Positions 1 through 8,244 of a stretch of 64,000 nucleotides of DNA are shown piece after piece. The position numbers were made by a program, and so were the translations under genes. A model generated the notes under the pieces. The model did not search any database, was not told the origin of the DNA, and saw only the letters and a program-made list of their open reading frames with translations. Position 1 is the stretch's first letter. Each line of letters begins with the position of its first letter. Location: contig NZ_JAIEPN010000024.1 of the NCBI RefSeq assembly GCF_019748365.1, positions 1-64,000 on the forward strand. Direction: 5' to 3'. This stretch comes from Novosphingobium sp. (lineage in GTDB: Bacteria > Pseudomonadota > Alphaproteobacteria > Sphingomonadales > Sphingomonadaceae).

Positions 1-1
1 C

Positions 2-427
2 GACGTCGATGTCGAGAAGGAGCGCATCTCGCTTGGCATGAAGCAGCTTGAAAAGGGCGCTCCGGCGGCCGGCGGCGTTTCGGCCGGCGGTGCTGGTTCG
101 CTCCGCCGCGGCGAAGTCGTCACCGTCACTGTCCTCGAAGTCCGCGATGGCGGCCTCGAAGTGCAGGCGGGCGAAGACGGCGCGACCGGCTTCATCAAGC
201 GCACCGACCTCGGCCGCGACCGGGACGAGCAGCGTCCGGACCGCTTCCAGGTCGGCCAGAAGCTCGATGCCATGGTCATCGGCTTCGACCGCTCGAAGAA
301 GCCCAACTTCTCGGTCAAGGCGCGTCAGCTCGCCGAAGAGAAGGAAGCCGTGGAACAGTACGGTTCGTCGGAAGCCGGCGCTTCGCTGGGCGACATCCTC
401 GGCGCGGCCCTCAAGGCCAAGCAGTAA
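2..427 (+). CDS. rpsA: 30S ribosomal protein S1, C-terminal part (gene starts before the window)
   Basis: The reading frame is open from base 2 and ends at TAA 425-427, so only the last 141 residues are present. S1 is the large RNA-binding protein of the small ribosomal subunit and helps recruit mRNA through repeated S1 (OB-fold) domains. The visible part holds one S1 domain, with LRRGEVVTVTVLEVRDGG opening the barrel and a later GQKLDAMVIGFD strand pair. A lysine- and alanine-rich tail ending GAALKAKQ is usual for alphaproteobacterial S1. A strong terminator follows at 455-488. Family assignment is firm; the promoter and five or so N-terminal domains lie outside the window. Confidence 0.95.
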   Translation, partial: DVDVEKERISLGMKQLEKGAPAAGGVSAGGAGSLRRGEVVTVTVLEVRDGGLEVQAGEDGATGFIKRTDLGRDRDEQRPDRFQVGQKLDAMVIGFDRSKKPNFSVKARQLAEEKEAVEQYGSSEAGASLGDILGAALKAKQ

Positions 428-454
428 GCCTAGCTCACCGCCTCGCGGCAAACC

Positions 455-488
455 AAAAGCCCGTCCGGAGCGATCCGGGCGGGCTTTT
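455..488 (+). terminator. Rho-independent terminator of rpsA
   Basis: A 15-bp stem (AAAAGCCCGTCCGGA pairing with TCCGGGCGGGCTTTT, one G-U pair) closes a 4-base GCGA loop and ends in a T run, 28 bases after the rpsA stop codon. Confidence 0.9.
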
Positions 489-542
489 GCATTGCAGCGC
501 ACTCTCGGCTAGGCTTGGCCGGAAGGATGCCCGAGAGACCCC

Positions 543-1307
543 ATGACGCTTGAAGTCCACCAGTTCACCTGCCTCAGCGACAACTACGGCTACTTGCTGC
601 ATGACAGCGCGAGCGGCGAGACGGCCTGCATCGATACGCCGGACGCCGAAGCGTACTTGCGCGAGGCGGCTGCGAAAGGCTGGACGATCACGCAGATCTG
701 GAACACCCACTGGCACCCCGATCACGCTGGCGGCAACGAAGCGATCAAGGCGGCAACCGGCTGCAAGATTATCGCCCCCGCCGCCGACGCCGCTCGCATC
801 GCCGGGATCGACCGCACCGTCGCGCAGGGCGATACTGTGCCCTTTGGCGCCTATCAGGCCCACGTGATCGACGTCGGCGGCCACACCATCGGCCACTGCG
901 CCTACCACCTGCCTGAAGCCTCCATCGCTTTCGTCGGCGATGCGGTCTTCGCGCTCGGCTGCGGCCGCATGTTCGAAGGCACGCCCGATCAGTTCTGGGC
1001 CAGCCTCAGCCGCGTGAAGGCTCTGCCGGGCGAGACCACGCTCTACTGCGCGCACGAGTACACCGCCTCGAACGCGAAGTTCGCGGTGCATGCCGATCCG
1101 GACAACGCCGCCCTCGCCGCATATGCCGCCGAAATCGCCGACAAGCGCAGCCGGAGCGAATGGACTGTCCCGACCCGCCTCGACCGCGAGCTCGCCACCA
1201 ATCCCTTCCTGCGCGCCGATGATCCCGCGCTTCAGGCCCGCTGGGGCGGCGCCTCGCCCATCGAGACATTCGCCGCGCTGCGCAGCGCCAAGGACAACTT
1301 CCGCTGA
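543..1307 (+). CDS. gloB: Hydroxyacylglutathione hydrolase (glyoxalase II)
   Basis: This metallo-beta-lactamase-fold enzyme hydrolyses S-lactoylglutathione to D-lactate and glutathione in cytosolic methylglyoxal detoxification. The 254-residue length is normal. The binuclear metal motif THWHPDH is at residues 55-61 (H56, H58, D60, H61). Further ligands are expected in GGHTIGHC, FVGDAVF and the C-terminal CAHEYT segment, where the HxxDH-type site continues into the glyoxalase II C-terminal domain. The stop codon overlaps the start of the LacI-type regulator (TGATG), so the two are probably translated together. No glyoxalase I gene is nearby. Confidence 0.93.
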   Translation: MTLEVHQFTCLSDNYGYLLHDSASGETACIDTPDAEAYLREAAAKGWTITQIWNTHWHPDHAGGNEAIKAATGCKIIAPAADAARIAGIDRTVAQGDTVPFGAYQAHVIDVGGHTIGHCAYHLPEASIAFVGDAVFALGCGRMFEGTPDQFWASLSRVKALPGETTLYCAHEYTASNAKFAVHADPDNAALAAYAAEIADKRSRSEWTVPTRLDRELATNPFLRADDPALQARWGGASPIETFAALRSAKDNFR

Positions 1308-2347
1308 TGGCGCAGACCACCGACACCACGCGCCGCATCACCCGCGTCACCTCGTTCGACGTGGCCGAGGAAGCGGGCGTCAGCCAGTCGACCGTCAGCC
1401 GCGCACTCGCCGGCGATACCTCCATCAGCGAGCCCACCCGCCAGCGCGTGATCGCGGCGGCCGCCCGCCTCAACTATCAGGTCAACGAGAATGCCGCCCG
1501 CCTGCGCCGCGGCAAGACCGGCACGCTTGCGGTCGTCATGATCTGCCGCGCCGGGCAAGACCGCAAGGACCTCAACCCGTTCTATTTCGCCTTGCTGGGC
1601 AGCACCTGCGCCGCCGCCTCCGCGCGCGGCTACGAAGTGCTGGTCTCCTTCCAGGACAGCGCGGAGAACTTCTGGGGCCATTACGAGGAGCGCCGCAAGG
1701 CCGACGGCATGATCGTCATCGGCACCAGCGAAAACACCCCCGCGTGGGACTATTTCGGCGAGCTTGACCCCGCCACCAACTGGGTCTGCTGGGGTGCGCC
1801 GAGCGATGCTTTCCCGTGGGTGCGCAGCGACAACGAGGCGGGCGCGGCGCTCGCCGTGCGCCACATGCTGGTGCGCGGCTACGAGAAGATCGTGTGCATC
1901 GGCTCCGAAACCTCGCCTCAGCGCCAGTTCAAGGAACGCTACGACGGCTATGCTGCCGCGATGCGCGATGCCGGGCGCGAGCCGGTGCTCCAGCGCATCG
2001 AACGCGGCCTCGCACGTGAGGAGCAGGGGCAGCGCGCCGCCGCGGCCCTTGCGGAAAGCGGCCAGCCGTTCGATGCCATCTTTGCGGTGAGCGACGAGAT
2101 CGCGCTCGGCGCGCTAAAGGAACTGGTGGGGCGCGGCTACACCATCCCTGATCAGATCGGCATCGTCGGCTTCGATGGCGTGCGCGCGGGCGCCTGGTCA
2201 ACTCCGCCGCTCACCACGATCGAATCCGATTTCGAAACCGCCGGTGCGCTCCTTATCGAGCGGTTGCTCGCCACGATGGCGGGGGAAGCCGAGACGCCCC
2301 GCCGTGTGCCTGTGCGCCTCGTCGTGCGCGGTTCGACGCGCCCCTGA
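1307..2347 (+). CDS. LacI-family transcriptional regulator
   Basis: A 346-residue DNA-binding repressor or activator. An N-terminal LacI helix-turn-helix spans about residues 14-65 (DVAEEAGVSQSTVSRALAG, then a hinge containing NENAARLRRGKTG). A periplasmic-binding-protein-like sensor domain follows, with the usual late GIVGFDG segment. The start overlaps the gloB stop by one base (TGATG). The effector is not visible: no sugar transport or catabolic operon is adjacent and no clear operator palindrome was seen upstream of gloB. Autoregulation or control of distant genes is possible. Family call is firm, ligand unknown. Confidence 0.92.
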   Translation: MAQTTDTTRRITRVTSFDVAEEAGVSQSTVSRALAGDTSISEPTRQRVIAAAARLNYQVNENAARLRRGKTGTLAVVMICRAGQDRKDLNPFYFALLGSTCAAASARGYEVLVSFQDSAENFWGHYEERRKADGMIVIGTSENTPAWDYFGELDPATNWVCWGAPSDAFPWVRSDNEAGAALAVRHMLVRGYEKIVCIGSETSPQRQFKERYDGYAAAMRDAGREPVLQRIERGLAREEQGQRAAAALAESGQPFDAIFAVSDEIALGALKELVGRGYTIPDQIGIVGFDGVRAGAWSTPPLTTIESDFETAGALLIERLLATMAGEAETPRRVPVRLVVRGSTRP

Positions 2348-2373
2348 GCGAGACCGAGCGGAGGCACCGCCCC

Positions 2374-2628
2374 ATGCGCAGCATCATCAGGCTTGTCGTC
2401 TATACCCTGCTCATCGGGGGTCTTCTCCTCACCATTGGCACGTTCCCGGAAACGCCTGCGCGCCTGCAGCTCCAGATCGTGCTGTTCGTTGCCCTCGCCG
2501 GCTACATGCTCATCCTGATCCGCCAGGGCAGACGCGTGAACCTCGGGATCATTCCGGAAGTGCTCTACTTCCTCGCCAGCGCCTATGTCGCGCTGGCGTC
2601 ATGTCTCCGGCTGTCCGCGTTCCACTGA
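2374..2628 (+). CDS. Small integral membrane protein, unknown function
   Basis: An 84-residue protein, almost wholly hydrophobic. Two or three membrane segments are visible, at about residues 5-25, 32-50 and 60-80, separated by TFPETPARLQ and a basic IRQGRRVNLG loop. It lies 26 bases after the LacI-type gene and just before the ATP-grasp gene on the same strand, so all could share a transcript. I do not recognise a named family. A longer frame overlaps it from the following gene, but the hydrophobic pattern here and the plausible ATG support this reading. Confidence 0.6.
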   Translation: MRSIIRLVVYTLLIGGLLLTIGTFPETPARLQLQIVLFVALAGYMLILIRQGRRVNLGIIPEVLYFLASAYVALASCLRLSAFH

Positions 2629-2660
2629 TCGGCGCAGCACCCGCAACATCAGGACCTGCC

Positions 2661-3554
2661 ATGAACATCGCCTTCCTCGCCTGCAGCACGACGCTGCCCG
2701 GCGCGACCGACCGCCGCGCCGATGCCTTCGAACACGACCTGCAGATGGAAGCGCTTGTCGCCGCGCTCGCCCCCGGCGAGAAGGTGACCGACATCGACTG
2801 GCAAGCCCCGCTCGAGGCCTTCGCAGGCTTCGATGCGGTCATTATCGGCACGCCGTGGGACTACTTCGACAATCGCGAGGCATTCCTCGCCAAGCTCGAT
2901 GCCATCGAAGCGCTCGGCATGCCCGTCCACAACGCGCCGGAAGTCGTGCGCTGGAACATCGACAAAGGCTACCTTGCCGAATTGGGCGAACGCGGCGTCG
3001 CGACCATCCCCACCCTGCTGCTGGACAATCCCGGCCCCACCGAGATCCTTGCCGCGTTTGATCATTTCGGCTGCGACCGCGTTGTCGTGAAGCGCCGCGT
3101 CGGTGCAGGGGCGGAAGGCCAGTTCGATTTCACGCGCGAAACCCCGCCCGAGGCCGATTGGCGCATGGGCCACGCCGCGCTCGTCCAGCCCTTCCTGTCC
3201 GGCATCGTGGAAGAAGGCGAGTATTCGCTGATCTTCATCGACGGCCAGTTCAGCCACGGCCTGATCAAGCGCCCTGCGCCGGGCGACTACCGTGTGCAGT
3301 CGCTCTACGGCGGGTGGGACACCGCCATCACCCCGGCGGCGGCAGACCTCGCGGCGGCGCAGGCGATTATCGTGGGCCTCCCCTTCCCTGCACCGCTCTA
3401 CGCGCGGATCGATCTGGTGCGCGGGCCGGAGGGCGACCTGCTGCTCATGGAAGCCGAACTGATCGAGCCGTTTCTCTATCCCTTGCAAGGGCCGGAACTG
3501 GGCCCGCGACTGCTGGCCGGGCTGCGCGCCAAACTCACTGCATCTGCGCCCTGA
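2661..3554 (+). CDS. ATP-grasp domain protein (glutathione-synthetase/DcsG-like)
   Basis: A 297-residue protein with the ATP-grasp layout. The N-terminal Rossmann-like part begins MNIAFLACSTTLPGATDRRAD. A nucleotide-binding lysine region VVVKRRVGAGAEG lies near residues 141-153. The acidic metal-binding end reads ARIDLVRGPEG followed by LLMEAELIEP (Asp and Glu ligands). ATP-grasp enzymes ligate a carboxylate to an amine or thiol through an acyl-phosphate. The pattern resembles the prokaryotic glutathione synthetase-like and O-ureidoserine cyclo-ligase (DcsG) branch, but no pathway partner is adjacent and the substrate is unknown. ATG 2661 is preferred because earlier in-frame starts run into the preceding gene. 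The 3' end overlaps the convergent gene by 20 bases. Confidence 0.75.
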   Translation: MNIAFLACSTTLPGATDRRADAFEHDLQMEALVAALAPGEKVTDIDWQAPLEAFAGFDAVIIGTPWDYFDNREAFLAKLDAIEALGMPVHNAPEVVRWNIDKGYLAELGERGVATIPTLLLDNPGPTEILAAFDHFGCDRVVVKRRVGAGAEGQFDFTRETPPEADWRMGHAALVQPFLSGIVEEGEYSLIFIDGQFSHGLIKRPAPGDYRVQSLYGGWDTAITPAAADLAAAQAIIVGLPFPAPLYARIDLVRGPEGDLLLMEAELIEPFLYPLQGPELGPRLLAGLRAKLTASAP

Positions 3555-5397
3555 ATGAGATCGTGAAGCTGGGCGGCGTGCCGCTGGACCCCGCCATCGT
3601 ACCCTTGGGGTTCACGCAGATGAACCGCACCGCCGCATCATAGGCTACTGTCGGCGTGTAAGTGCAGCCGGCAAAGGTCGTCGGCGCACTGGCCGCGTTT
3701 GAATAGCGGATGTCGTTGGTGGCGTTGAAGGTCAGCGCGCTTGTCGGGGTGCCCTGCGTGAACGTGGGCGTTGCGGCAGTGCCGACACGCATCTGGCTCG
3801 GCAGCGAGTCGATCAGCAGCACGGTGTTGTTATCCACTGCCGACGGCCCGGTGTTCGAGACGAGGATCGAATACTGCACGATGGAGCCCGGGATCATCTT
3901 GGGATTGGTCGAGCCGTTGATCGGATCCGACAGCACGGTCGACGTCTTCACCAGCGTCAGCGTTGCATTCGCTGTCCGCCGCGTGTTGGTGATCGTGCAC
4001 GAGATCACGTCGCCCATTTGCGGTGTCACCGTGCCTCCGACTGCATTCGGCAGCGTGGTCGAGGAGCCGGTGAAGGCGTTCGTGCAGGTCATTGTGGCTG
4101 TATACTGGGTGAGGCTCGTCGAACCCGAACCCACCTCTGTGAAGGCATAGACCGTGCCGGCGGAAACTATGACTTGCGGCGTTGTGCCATTGGTCACCGT
4201 CGCGCTCGTTCCTGTGGTGGTGGTGGTAGCCACGGTGGTCGAGCCCTGACTTATCCGCATGATGAACTGGTCGGTGTTGAACCGCCGACCACCGCTGCCA
4301 AGCGCCTTGGTCAGCTGGAGGTGGGGGAAGACCGTGTTCGTGAACGTGCAGGTGACAAGATCGCCGAATTGCAGCGCGCCGAAGCTGTAGTTGGTGGTGA
4401 CCACACCGCTTGGCAGCGGCGTACTGGAACTCACGGAATTGGTGCAGGTCAGACTGGCGCGGTAGTCGGTCAGCGGATTCACGCTGCCTGCCGCCATCGA
4501 TTGCGTCAGGGTGAGCGGCAGCGCGGATGCGGTTGTCAGCGTCGCTGCCGAAAACGGCCCGTTCCCCGTGCCGCTCGATGTGCCGCTCGCCAGAGTGGCA
4601 CCGCCCGAGGTTGCGGCGATGTTGAAAGTGAACTGGTCCGCCGCCGCGGCGCGCGCGCCGGTCAGTTGCAGATTGAGGCGGATCGAGGCAAAGCGCACTG
4701 CGAACATGACGCCCTGCAAGCCGCCGCCGACAATCGTGGTCGTCAACGAAGTCGGTGTGCTGGAGCCGACAATGTTCGCACCGACCGTGCCGGGCACGCC
4801 GGTCACGTTGAAGGTCGAGGTGCCGAGGCCGGAACTTGTGGGATAGGTCGACCCGCTGATCGGCCCGGCATTGTCGAGCGCCACCCAGTTGCCGCCATTG
4901 GTCTGGAAGCGCAGCGATTCAGTCTCGTTGGACGATTCGCCGTCCGCCGCCACGAACATGTAGCTGGTGATCTGCGAGACGCCCGCAGGCGGCGTCAGCA
5001 CAATGTTGGAAATCGTCGCCGTCGTGGTACCAGCTGCCGTCTGGTAAAGGATCGGGCGGCCGCCGATACCGACAAATGCGGTGTTGCCCACCGCCGCACC
5101 GCCCCACGAAGGGGCAGCCGCGCCCGTGATCCCTGCCCCGCTGATGTTGAGCGTGAAGGTCATCACGGTGCCATCGGGAAGCGTGTACGACATCGCCTGC
5201 CCAGCGGTCGATCGCGCCGCAGTGTCGTTGTAGCCCGAGAAATCGAGCCAGCAGTAGGAGTTCCAGTTGGCGGGTCCGGTCGAACCCTGCGATGTCGCGT
5301 AGAAGCAGCTTGCTGCCTCGGCGCGCCCGGCACCGAGAGTCAGCATCAACAGCGCCAGAAACAGCGCCGCAAACTGCCGAAGTTGTCCGCGGCTCAT
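3535..5397 (-). CDS. Secreted DUF11 / CshA-fibril-like repeat protein
   Basis: A 620-residue exported protein with a clear signal peptide (hydrophobic core FAALFLALLMLTL, cleavage likely near AEA-A at residues 27-29). The N-terminal CFYATSQGSTGPANWNSYCW segment resembles fibrillar-adhesin (CshA-type) non-repeat domains. Two related Thr/Ser-rich beta modules follow, each with an LQLTGAR or LQLTKALG strand and a FNIA or FIMRIS segment. A DUF11-type module starts ATLTLVKTSTVLSDP and contains YSILVSNTGPSAVDN. There is no LPXTG, PEP-CTERM or obvious membrane anchor, so it is secreted or held at the surface by partners. An adhesin or matrix role is inferred only. It lies 111 bases downstream of the atp genes on the same strand. 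Confidence 0.75.
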   Translation of the reverse strand: MSRGQLRQFAALFLALLMLTLGAGRAEAASCFYATSQGSTGPANWNSYCWLDFSGYNDTAARSTAGQAMSYTLPDGTVMTFTLNISGAGITGAAAPSWGGAAVGNTAFVGIGGRPILYQTAAGTTTATISNIVLTPPAGVSQITSYMFVAADGESSNETESLRFQTNGGNWVALDNAGPISGSTYPTSSGLGTSTFNVTGVPGTVGANIVGSSTPTSLTTTIVGGGLQGVMFAVRFASIRLNLQLTGARAAAADQFTFNIAATSGGATLASGTSSGTGNGPFSAATLTTASALPLTLTQSMAAGSVNPLTDYRASLTCTNSVSSSTPLPSGVVTTNYSFGALQFGDLVTCTFTNTVFPHLQLTKALGSGGRRFNTDQFIMRISQGSTTVATTTTTGTSATVTNGTTPQVIVSAGTVYAFTEVGSGSTSLTQYTATMTCTNAFTGSSTTLPNAVGGTVTPQMGDVISCTITNTRRTANATLTLVKTSTVLSDPINGSTNPKMIPGSIVQYSILVSNTGPSAVDNNTVLLIDSLPSQMRVGTAATPTFTQGTPTSALTFNATNDIRYSNAASAPTTFAGCTYTPTVAYDAAVRFICVNPKGTMAGSSGTPPSFTISFRAQMQ

Positions 5398-5508
5398 GCC
5401 TCGCGCCCGGTCCCGATCCTCTTCATGGGACGGGACCTAGGCGAAAACCCTTAGGGTAGAGTTAACCATGCCCCGCACCGCAGCGCAGGGAATGATCCAA
5501 AATGAAGG

Positions 5509-6066
5509 TCAGTTGGCGAGGCCCGCGATCGCGCTGTCGACGAGGGCCTTGTCCGCGCTCGCACCGTGGTGCTGGGCGATCAGCTGACCGGCAGCGGCAG
5601 CGGCAGCCGCCGCAGCGCGGGCACGCAGTTCCTCGACAGCAGCACGCTCGGCCGCGGCGATCTTGTCGGTCGCCATCTTCTCGCGGCGCGCGATCATCGC
5701 GGTCGTGTCGGTCTCGGCCTTGGCGATGATTGCCTGAGCTTCGTGGCGGGCGTGCTCGACCATCGCGGCGGCATCTGCCTCCGCGCCGGCGATCTTCTTC
5801 GCGTATTCGGCACGCAGCGCCTCTGCCTCGGCGCGCAGGGCCTTGGCGGCATCGAGCTGTTCACGGATCGCGGCGATCTTCGCATCGAGCCCGCCGGCAA
5901 TCGCGCCGGGAACCTTCTTCCAGATCACGATGGCAAGGAACGCGGTCATCGAGAGCGCGACCCACATGCCCGGGGTCACGAACCCGAAGGCCACCGGCTC
6001 GGCGTGTTCGGCGCCATGTTCGGCAACGGCGTTTGCCGCATGGGCGAGCAGAGCAAGCTTAACCAT
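5509..6066 (-). CDS. atpF: F-type ATP synthase subunit b
   Basis: A 185-residue peripheral-stalk subunit that ties F0 to F1. One membrane helix is visible at about residues 28-50 (TPGMWVALSMTAFLAIVIW). A long Ala/Glu/Lys-rich coiled coil with few breaks follows. It is the last gene of the F0 operon, and its ATG overlaps the end of the b' gene by 8 bases, which suggests translational coupling of the two stalk partners. The pairing of two b-like genes is typical of alphaproteobacteria, which form a b/b' heterodimer. Confidence 0.93.
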   Translation of the reverse strand: MVKLALLAHAANAVAEHGAEHAEPVAFGFVTPGMWVALSMTAFLAIVIWKKVPGAIAGGLDAKIAAIREQLDAAKALRAEAEALRAEYAKKIAGAEADAAAMVEHARHEAQAIIAKAETDTTAMIARREKMATDKIAAAERAAVEELRARAAAAAAAAAGQLIAQHHGASADKALVDSAIAGLAN

Positions 6067-6550
6067 GGAGAACGTCCTTCACCGCCGCACGGGCGGCATC
6101 GGCCGCAACCGTCAGCCCGGCAACGCGGGCGGCGATATCGGCCGCAGCCTCTGCCGCCACGGTTTCGATTTCAGCCAGCGCGCCCTGACGAGCCGCGGCA
6201 ATCCGCGCTTCGGCTTCGGCCACCTTGGCTTCGGCATCGGCACCCGCCGCAGCGAGCCGCACTTCGGCAGCCTTGGCGGCTTCGGCCTTGGCAGCTGCGA
6301 TCAGTGCCTGGGCTTCCCCGCGCTGCTTGGCAGCTGCCGCCTTCCACGCATCGTCCTGCGCCTGCGCCTCGTGGCGCGCGGCTTCGGCGGCGGCGAGATC
6401 CGCGGCAATCTTCTGGTCGCGGCCTTCCATGGTCTCGAGAACCTTGGGCGCCATGCCCCGGCCGACGAGGAAGAAGACGGCGCCGAAAATGACCAGCATC
6501 CAGAAAATCTGGCTGGAGTAGGTCGCGGCTAGCTGCGAAATCTGGGGCAT
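6059..6550 (-). CDS. atpG: F-type ATP synthase subunit b' (second b-type stalk subunit)
   Basis: A 163-residue stalk protein. The start is set at MPQISQLAATYSSQIFW, the usual b' N-terminus; the frame could extend 29 codons further upstream, but that stretch is the intercistronic hairpin region. One membrane helix (FWMLVIFGAVFFLVGRGM, about residues 15-33) precedes the conserved P-x-V-x-x-x-M-E-x-R-D turn and an Ala-rich coiled coil. Partner of the b subunit, whose start it overlaps. Naming varies between atpG, atpX and atpF2; here it means b', not the F1 gamma subunit. Confidence 0.92.
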   Translation of the reverse strand: MPQISQLAATYSSQIFWMLVIFGAVFFLVGRGMAPKVLETMEGRDQKIAADLAAAEAARHEAQAQDDAWKAAAAKQRGEAQALIAAAKAEAAKAAEVRLAAAGADAEAKVAEAEARIAAARQGALAEIETVAAEAAADIAARVAGLTVAADAARAAVKDVLHG

Positions 6551-6585
6551 TGGGGTTCCCGGGCGATCAGAGCGCTGGAAAACGG

Positions 6586-6631
6586 GGCAAGGGGGCATCC
6601 GGCGGCCCGCAGGCCGACCCGCCCCCTTGCC
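6586..6631 (-). promoter_or_regulatory. Intercistronic stem-loop between atpE and atpG (b')
   Basis: A perfect 11-bp stem (GGCAAGGGGGC at 6586-6596 with GCCCCCTTGCC at 6621-6631) encloses 24 GC-rich bases that can fold further. It starts six bases after the atpE stop and has no T run, so it looks more like an mRNA-stabilising or attenuating hairpin than a full terminator. The c subunit is needed in about tenfold excess over b and b', so such an element in this position is suggestive. Confidence 0.6.
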
Positions 6632-6637
6632 GAACAA

Positions 6638-6865
6638 TCAGGCGACGAAGATCAGGATCATCGCCACGACGAACGAGAGCAGACCGAGAAGTTCGGCGGC
6701 CGCGAAGCCGATGAACAGGCGGCCCTGCTGGCCGTCAGCCGCGCCGGGGTTGCGCAGCGCGCTCTCAAGGAACGAACCGAAGACGTTGCCCACGCCGATG
6801 GCGGCCATGCCGGCGCCGATCGCAGCGAGACCCGCACCGATGAGCTTGGCGCTTGCAGGTTCCAT
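6638..6865 (-). CDS. atpE: F-type ATP synthase subunit c (proton-carrying ring)
   Basis: A 75-residue two-helix membrane protein that forms the rotating c-ring. Helix 1 contains the glycine ladder [21 protein letters not shown]. The polar loop is [11 protein letters not shown] and helix 2 carries the proton-binding glutamate in [10 protein letters not shown] (residue about 58). Length and motifs are standard for alphaproteobacteria. The loop lacks the sodium-binding pattern I would expect in a Na+ enzyme, so proton coupling is likely. It lies between atpB and a stable hairpin that precedes the b' gene. Confidence 0.96.
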   Translation of the reverse strand: MEPASAKLIGAGLAAIGAGMAAIGVGNVFGSFLESALRNPGAADGQQGRLFIGFAAAELLGLLSFVVAMILIFVA

Positions 6866-6921
6866 GACTTAAACTCCCTTTTCTCAAAAATTCAGATGGA
6901 TGGATACGATACTCAAGAAAC

Positions 6922-7707
6922 TCAGTGCAAATGCTCGGCGTCGTTGATGTAGAGCGACGTGAGCAGCGCAAAGACGTAGGCCTGGATGCCGGCGACGAGG
7001 ATCTCGAGCGCGCAGATGGCAACCATCAGGATGAAGCTGGGGATCGAAACGAGACCCATGAAGAACGCGCCGGCATTGGCGCCGCCGATCACGAAGCTGG
7101 ACAGCACCTCGAGCAGCACGTGCCCGGCCATCATCGCCACGAACAGACGCAGGCCAAGGCTAAAGGGGCGCACGAGGAAGGAAACCAGCTCGATCACGAA
7201 GATCAGCGGGATCATCGGCAGCGGCGTGCCGTGGGGCACGAACAGCGAGAAGAAGTGCAGGCCGTGCTTGTAGAAGCCGACGACCAACACGATCGCGAAC
7301 GACAGGATGGCAAGCACGCCCGTCGCGGTGAAGTGGCTGGTGAAGGTGAAGGGGTGCAGGCCGACGAGGCCGAGCGGCAGCAGGCCGAGCAGGTTGGCAA
7401 ACAGGATGAACATGAACAGCGAGAACACGTAAGGCAGGTACTTGCGACCTTCCTTGCCGACGTTCGCCGAAAGCATGTTCTCGATGAAACCGGTCATGCT
7501 CTCGACCATCATCTGCCAGCGGCCGGGGACGAGCTCGCGCTTCATCCCGCCCAGCATGAAGGCGTAGAGCACCACAGCGGAAATCAGCATCCACAGCGCT
7601 GAATTGGTGAACGCAATGTTGAACCCGCCAAGGGCCCAGTGATCGGTGCCGAACAGCGGCTCGATCGTGAACTGGTGCATCGGATCAACTTTGGCTTCGG
7701 TTGCCAC
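6922..7707 (-). CDS. atpB: F-type ATP synthase subunit a (proton channel)
   Basis: A 261-residue polytopic membrane protein with five to six helices. It forms the proton half-channels against the c-ring. The essential arginine is visible in SLGLRLFVAMMAGH, and the conserved helix LVAGIQAYVFALLTSLYIND ends the protein. An N-terminal HQFTIEPLF segment is typical. It sits second in the operon, 67 bases after atpI, with atpE 56 bases downstream. Membrane location follows from the sequence; function is firmly established for the family. Confidence 0.96.
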   Translation of the reverse strand: MATEAKVDPMHQFTIEPLFGTDHWALGGFNIAFTNSALWMLISAVVLYAFMLGGMKRELVPGRWQMMVESMTGFIENMLSANVGKEGRKYLPYVFSLFMFILFANLLGLLPLGLVGLHPFTFTSHFTATGVLAILSFAIVLVVGFYKHGLHFFSLFVPHGTPLPMIPLIFVIELVSFLVRPFSLGLRLFVAMMAGHVLLEVLSSFVIGGANAGAFFMGLVSIPSFILMVAICALEILVAGIQAYVFALLTSLYINDAEHLH

Positions 7708-7774
7708 GCGCGAAAATCCCGTTTCCTGCTATGCCAAAACGGCCTTCCGATGCGGCCCCCTCGGTCACAGAGGG

Positions 7775-8092
7775 TCAATCGGAACGCCGGTTCGCAATCC
7801 GGATGATGTTTCTGAAGGCGACTGCGATCCCGAGGAACAGCATCACCATCAGGCCCCAGTGGCCGCGTCCGACGAACCAGTCAATGGCCACGCCAACCGC
7901 TGCACCCCCGATCATTCCCCCCAGCAGTTCAGCCAGAACGCGATTGCCGAGGCGGTAGCCCGCATCGGCGCCTTGCTGGCCGCTGCGCGTGCGCTCCGCT
8001 TCGATCGCCTTTGCCGCGGCAAGCCGCGCCTCAAGCGATGCGATCCGGGCATCCGCGCCGATAGGGTCCTCACGGTCAGGGTCGTCAACCAT
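7775..8092 (-). CDS. atpI: AtpZ/AtpI-type ATP synthase assembly protein
   Basis: A 105-residue protein with a charged N-terminal stretch that is probably coiled (ASLEARLAAAKAIEAERTR). Two membrane helices follow, at about residues 55-71 (LLGGMIGGAAVGVAIDW) and 76-96 (HWGLMVMLFLGIAVAFRNI). AtpI/AtpZ proteins help assemble the c-ring or transport Mg2+/Ca2+ for the enzyme; which role applies here is not settled by sequence. It is the first gene of the operon, behind a plausible promoter at 8167-8195. Confidence 0.88.
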   Translation of the reverse strand: MVDDPDREDPIGADARIASLEARLAAAKAIEAERTRSGQQGADAGYRLGNRVLAELLGGMIGGAAVGVAIDWFVGRGHWGLMVMLFLGIAVAFRNIIRIANRRSD

Positions 8093-8166
8093 GCCAGCCT
8101 TCTTTTCGCCTACAAACAGCGCAAGGGGCCTGGCGCGGGAAACGGTCCCCCGTCAAGGGCACCGGC

Positions 8167-8195
8167 CCTTTAGGAAGGGCGGCTTATCAAGTCAA
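8167..8195 (-). promoter_or_regulatory. Putative sigma70-type promoter of the atpIBEGF operon
   Basis: Read on the minus strand, TTGACT (8195-8190) is followed by a 17-bp spacer and TAAAGG (8172-8167). This predicts a transcript start near 8160 and a leader of about 65 bases before atpI. The -35 is strong and the -10 weak. No other good match was seen in the 200-base gap. Confidence 0.45.
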
Positions 8196-8244
8196 CCGCG
8201 GCGGAAGCAGCTGTAAACCGCAGATTTGCGGCATGTGCGAAGAC

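Noticed and set aside
22..30. Truncated N-terminus of a separate small gene starting at the ATG at 38
   Set aside because: The frame is open to the window edge and continues the S1 domain, so the ATG at 38 is an internal methionine of rpsA.
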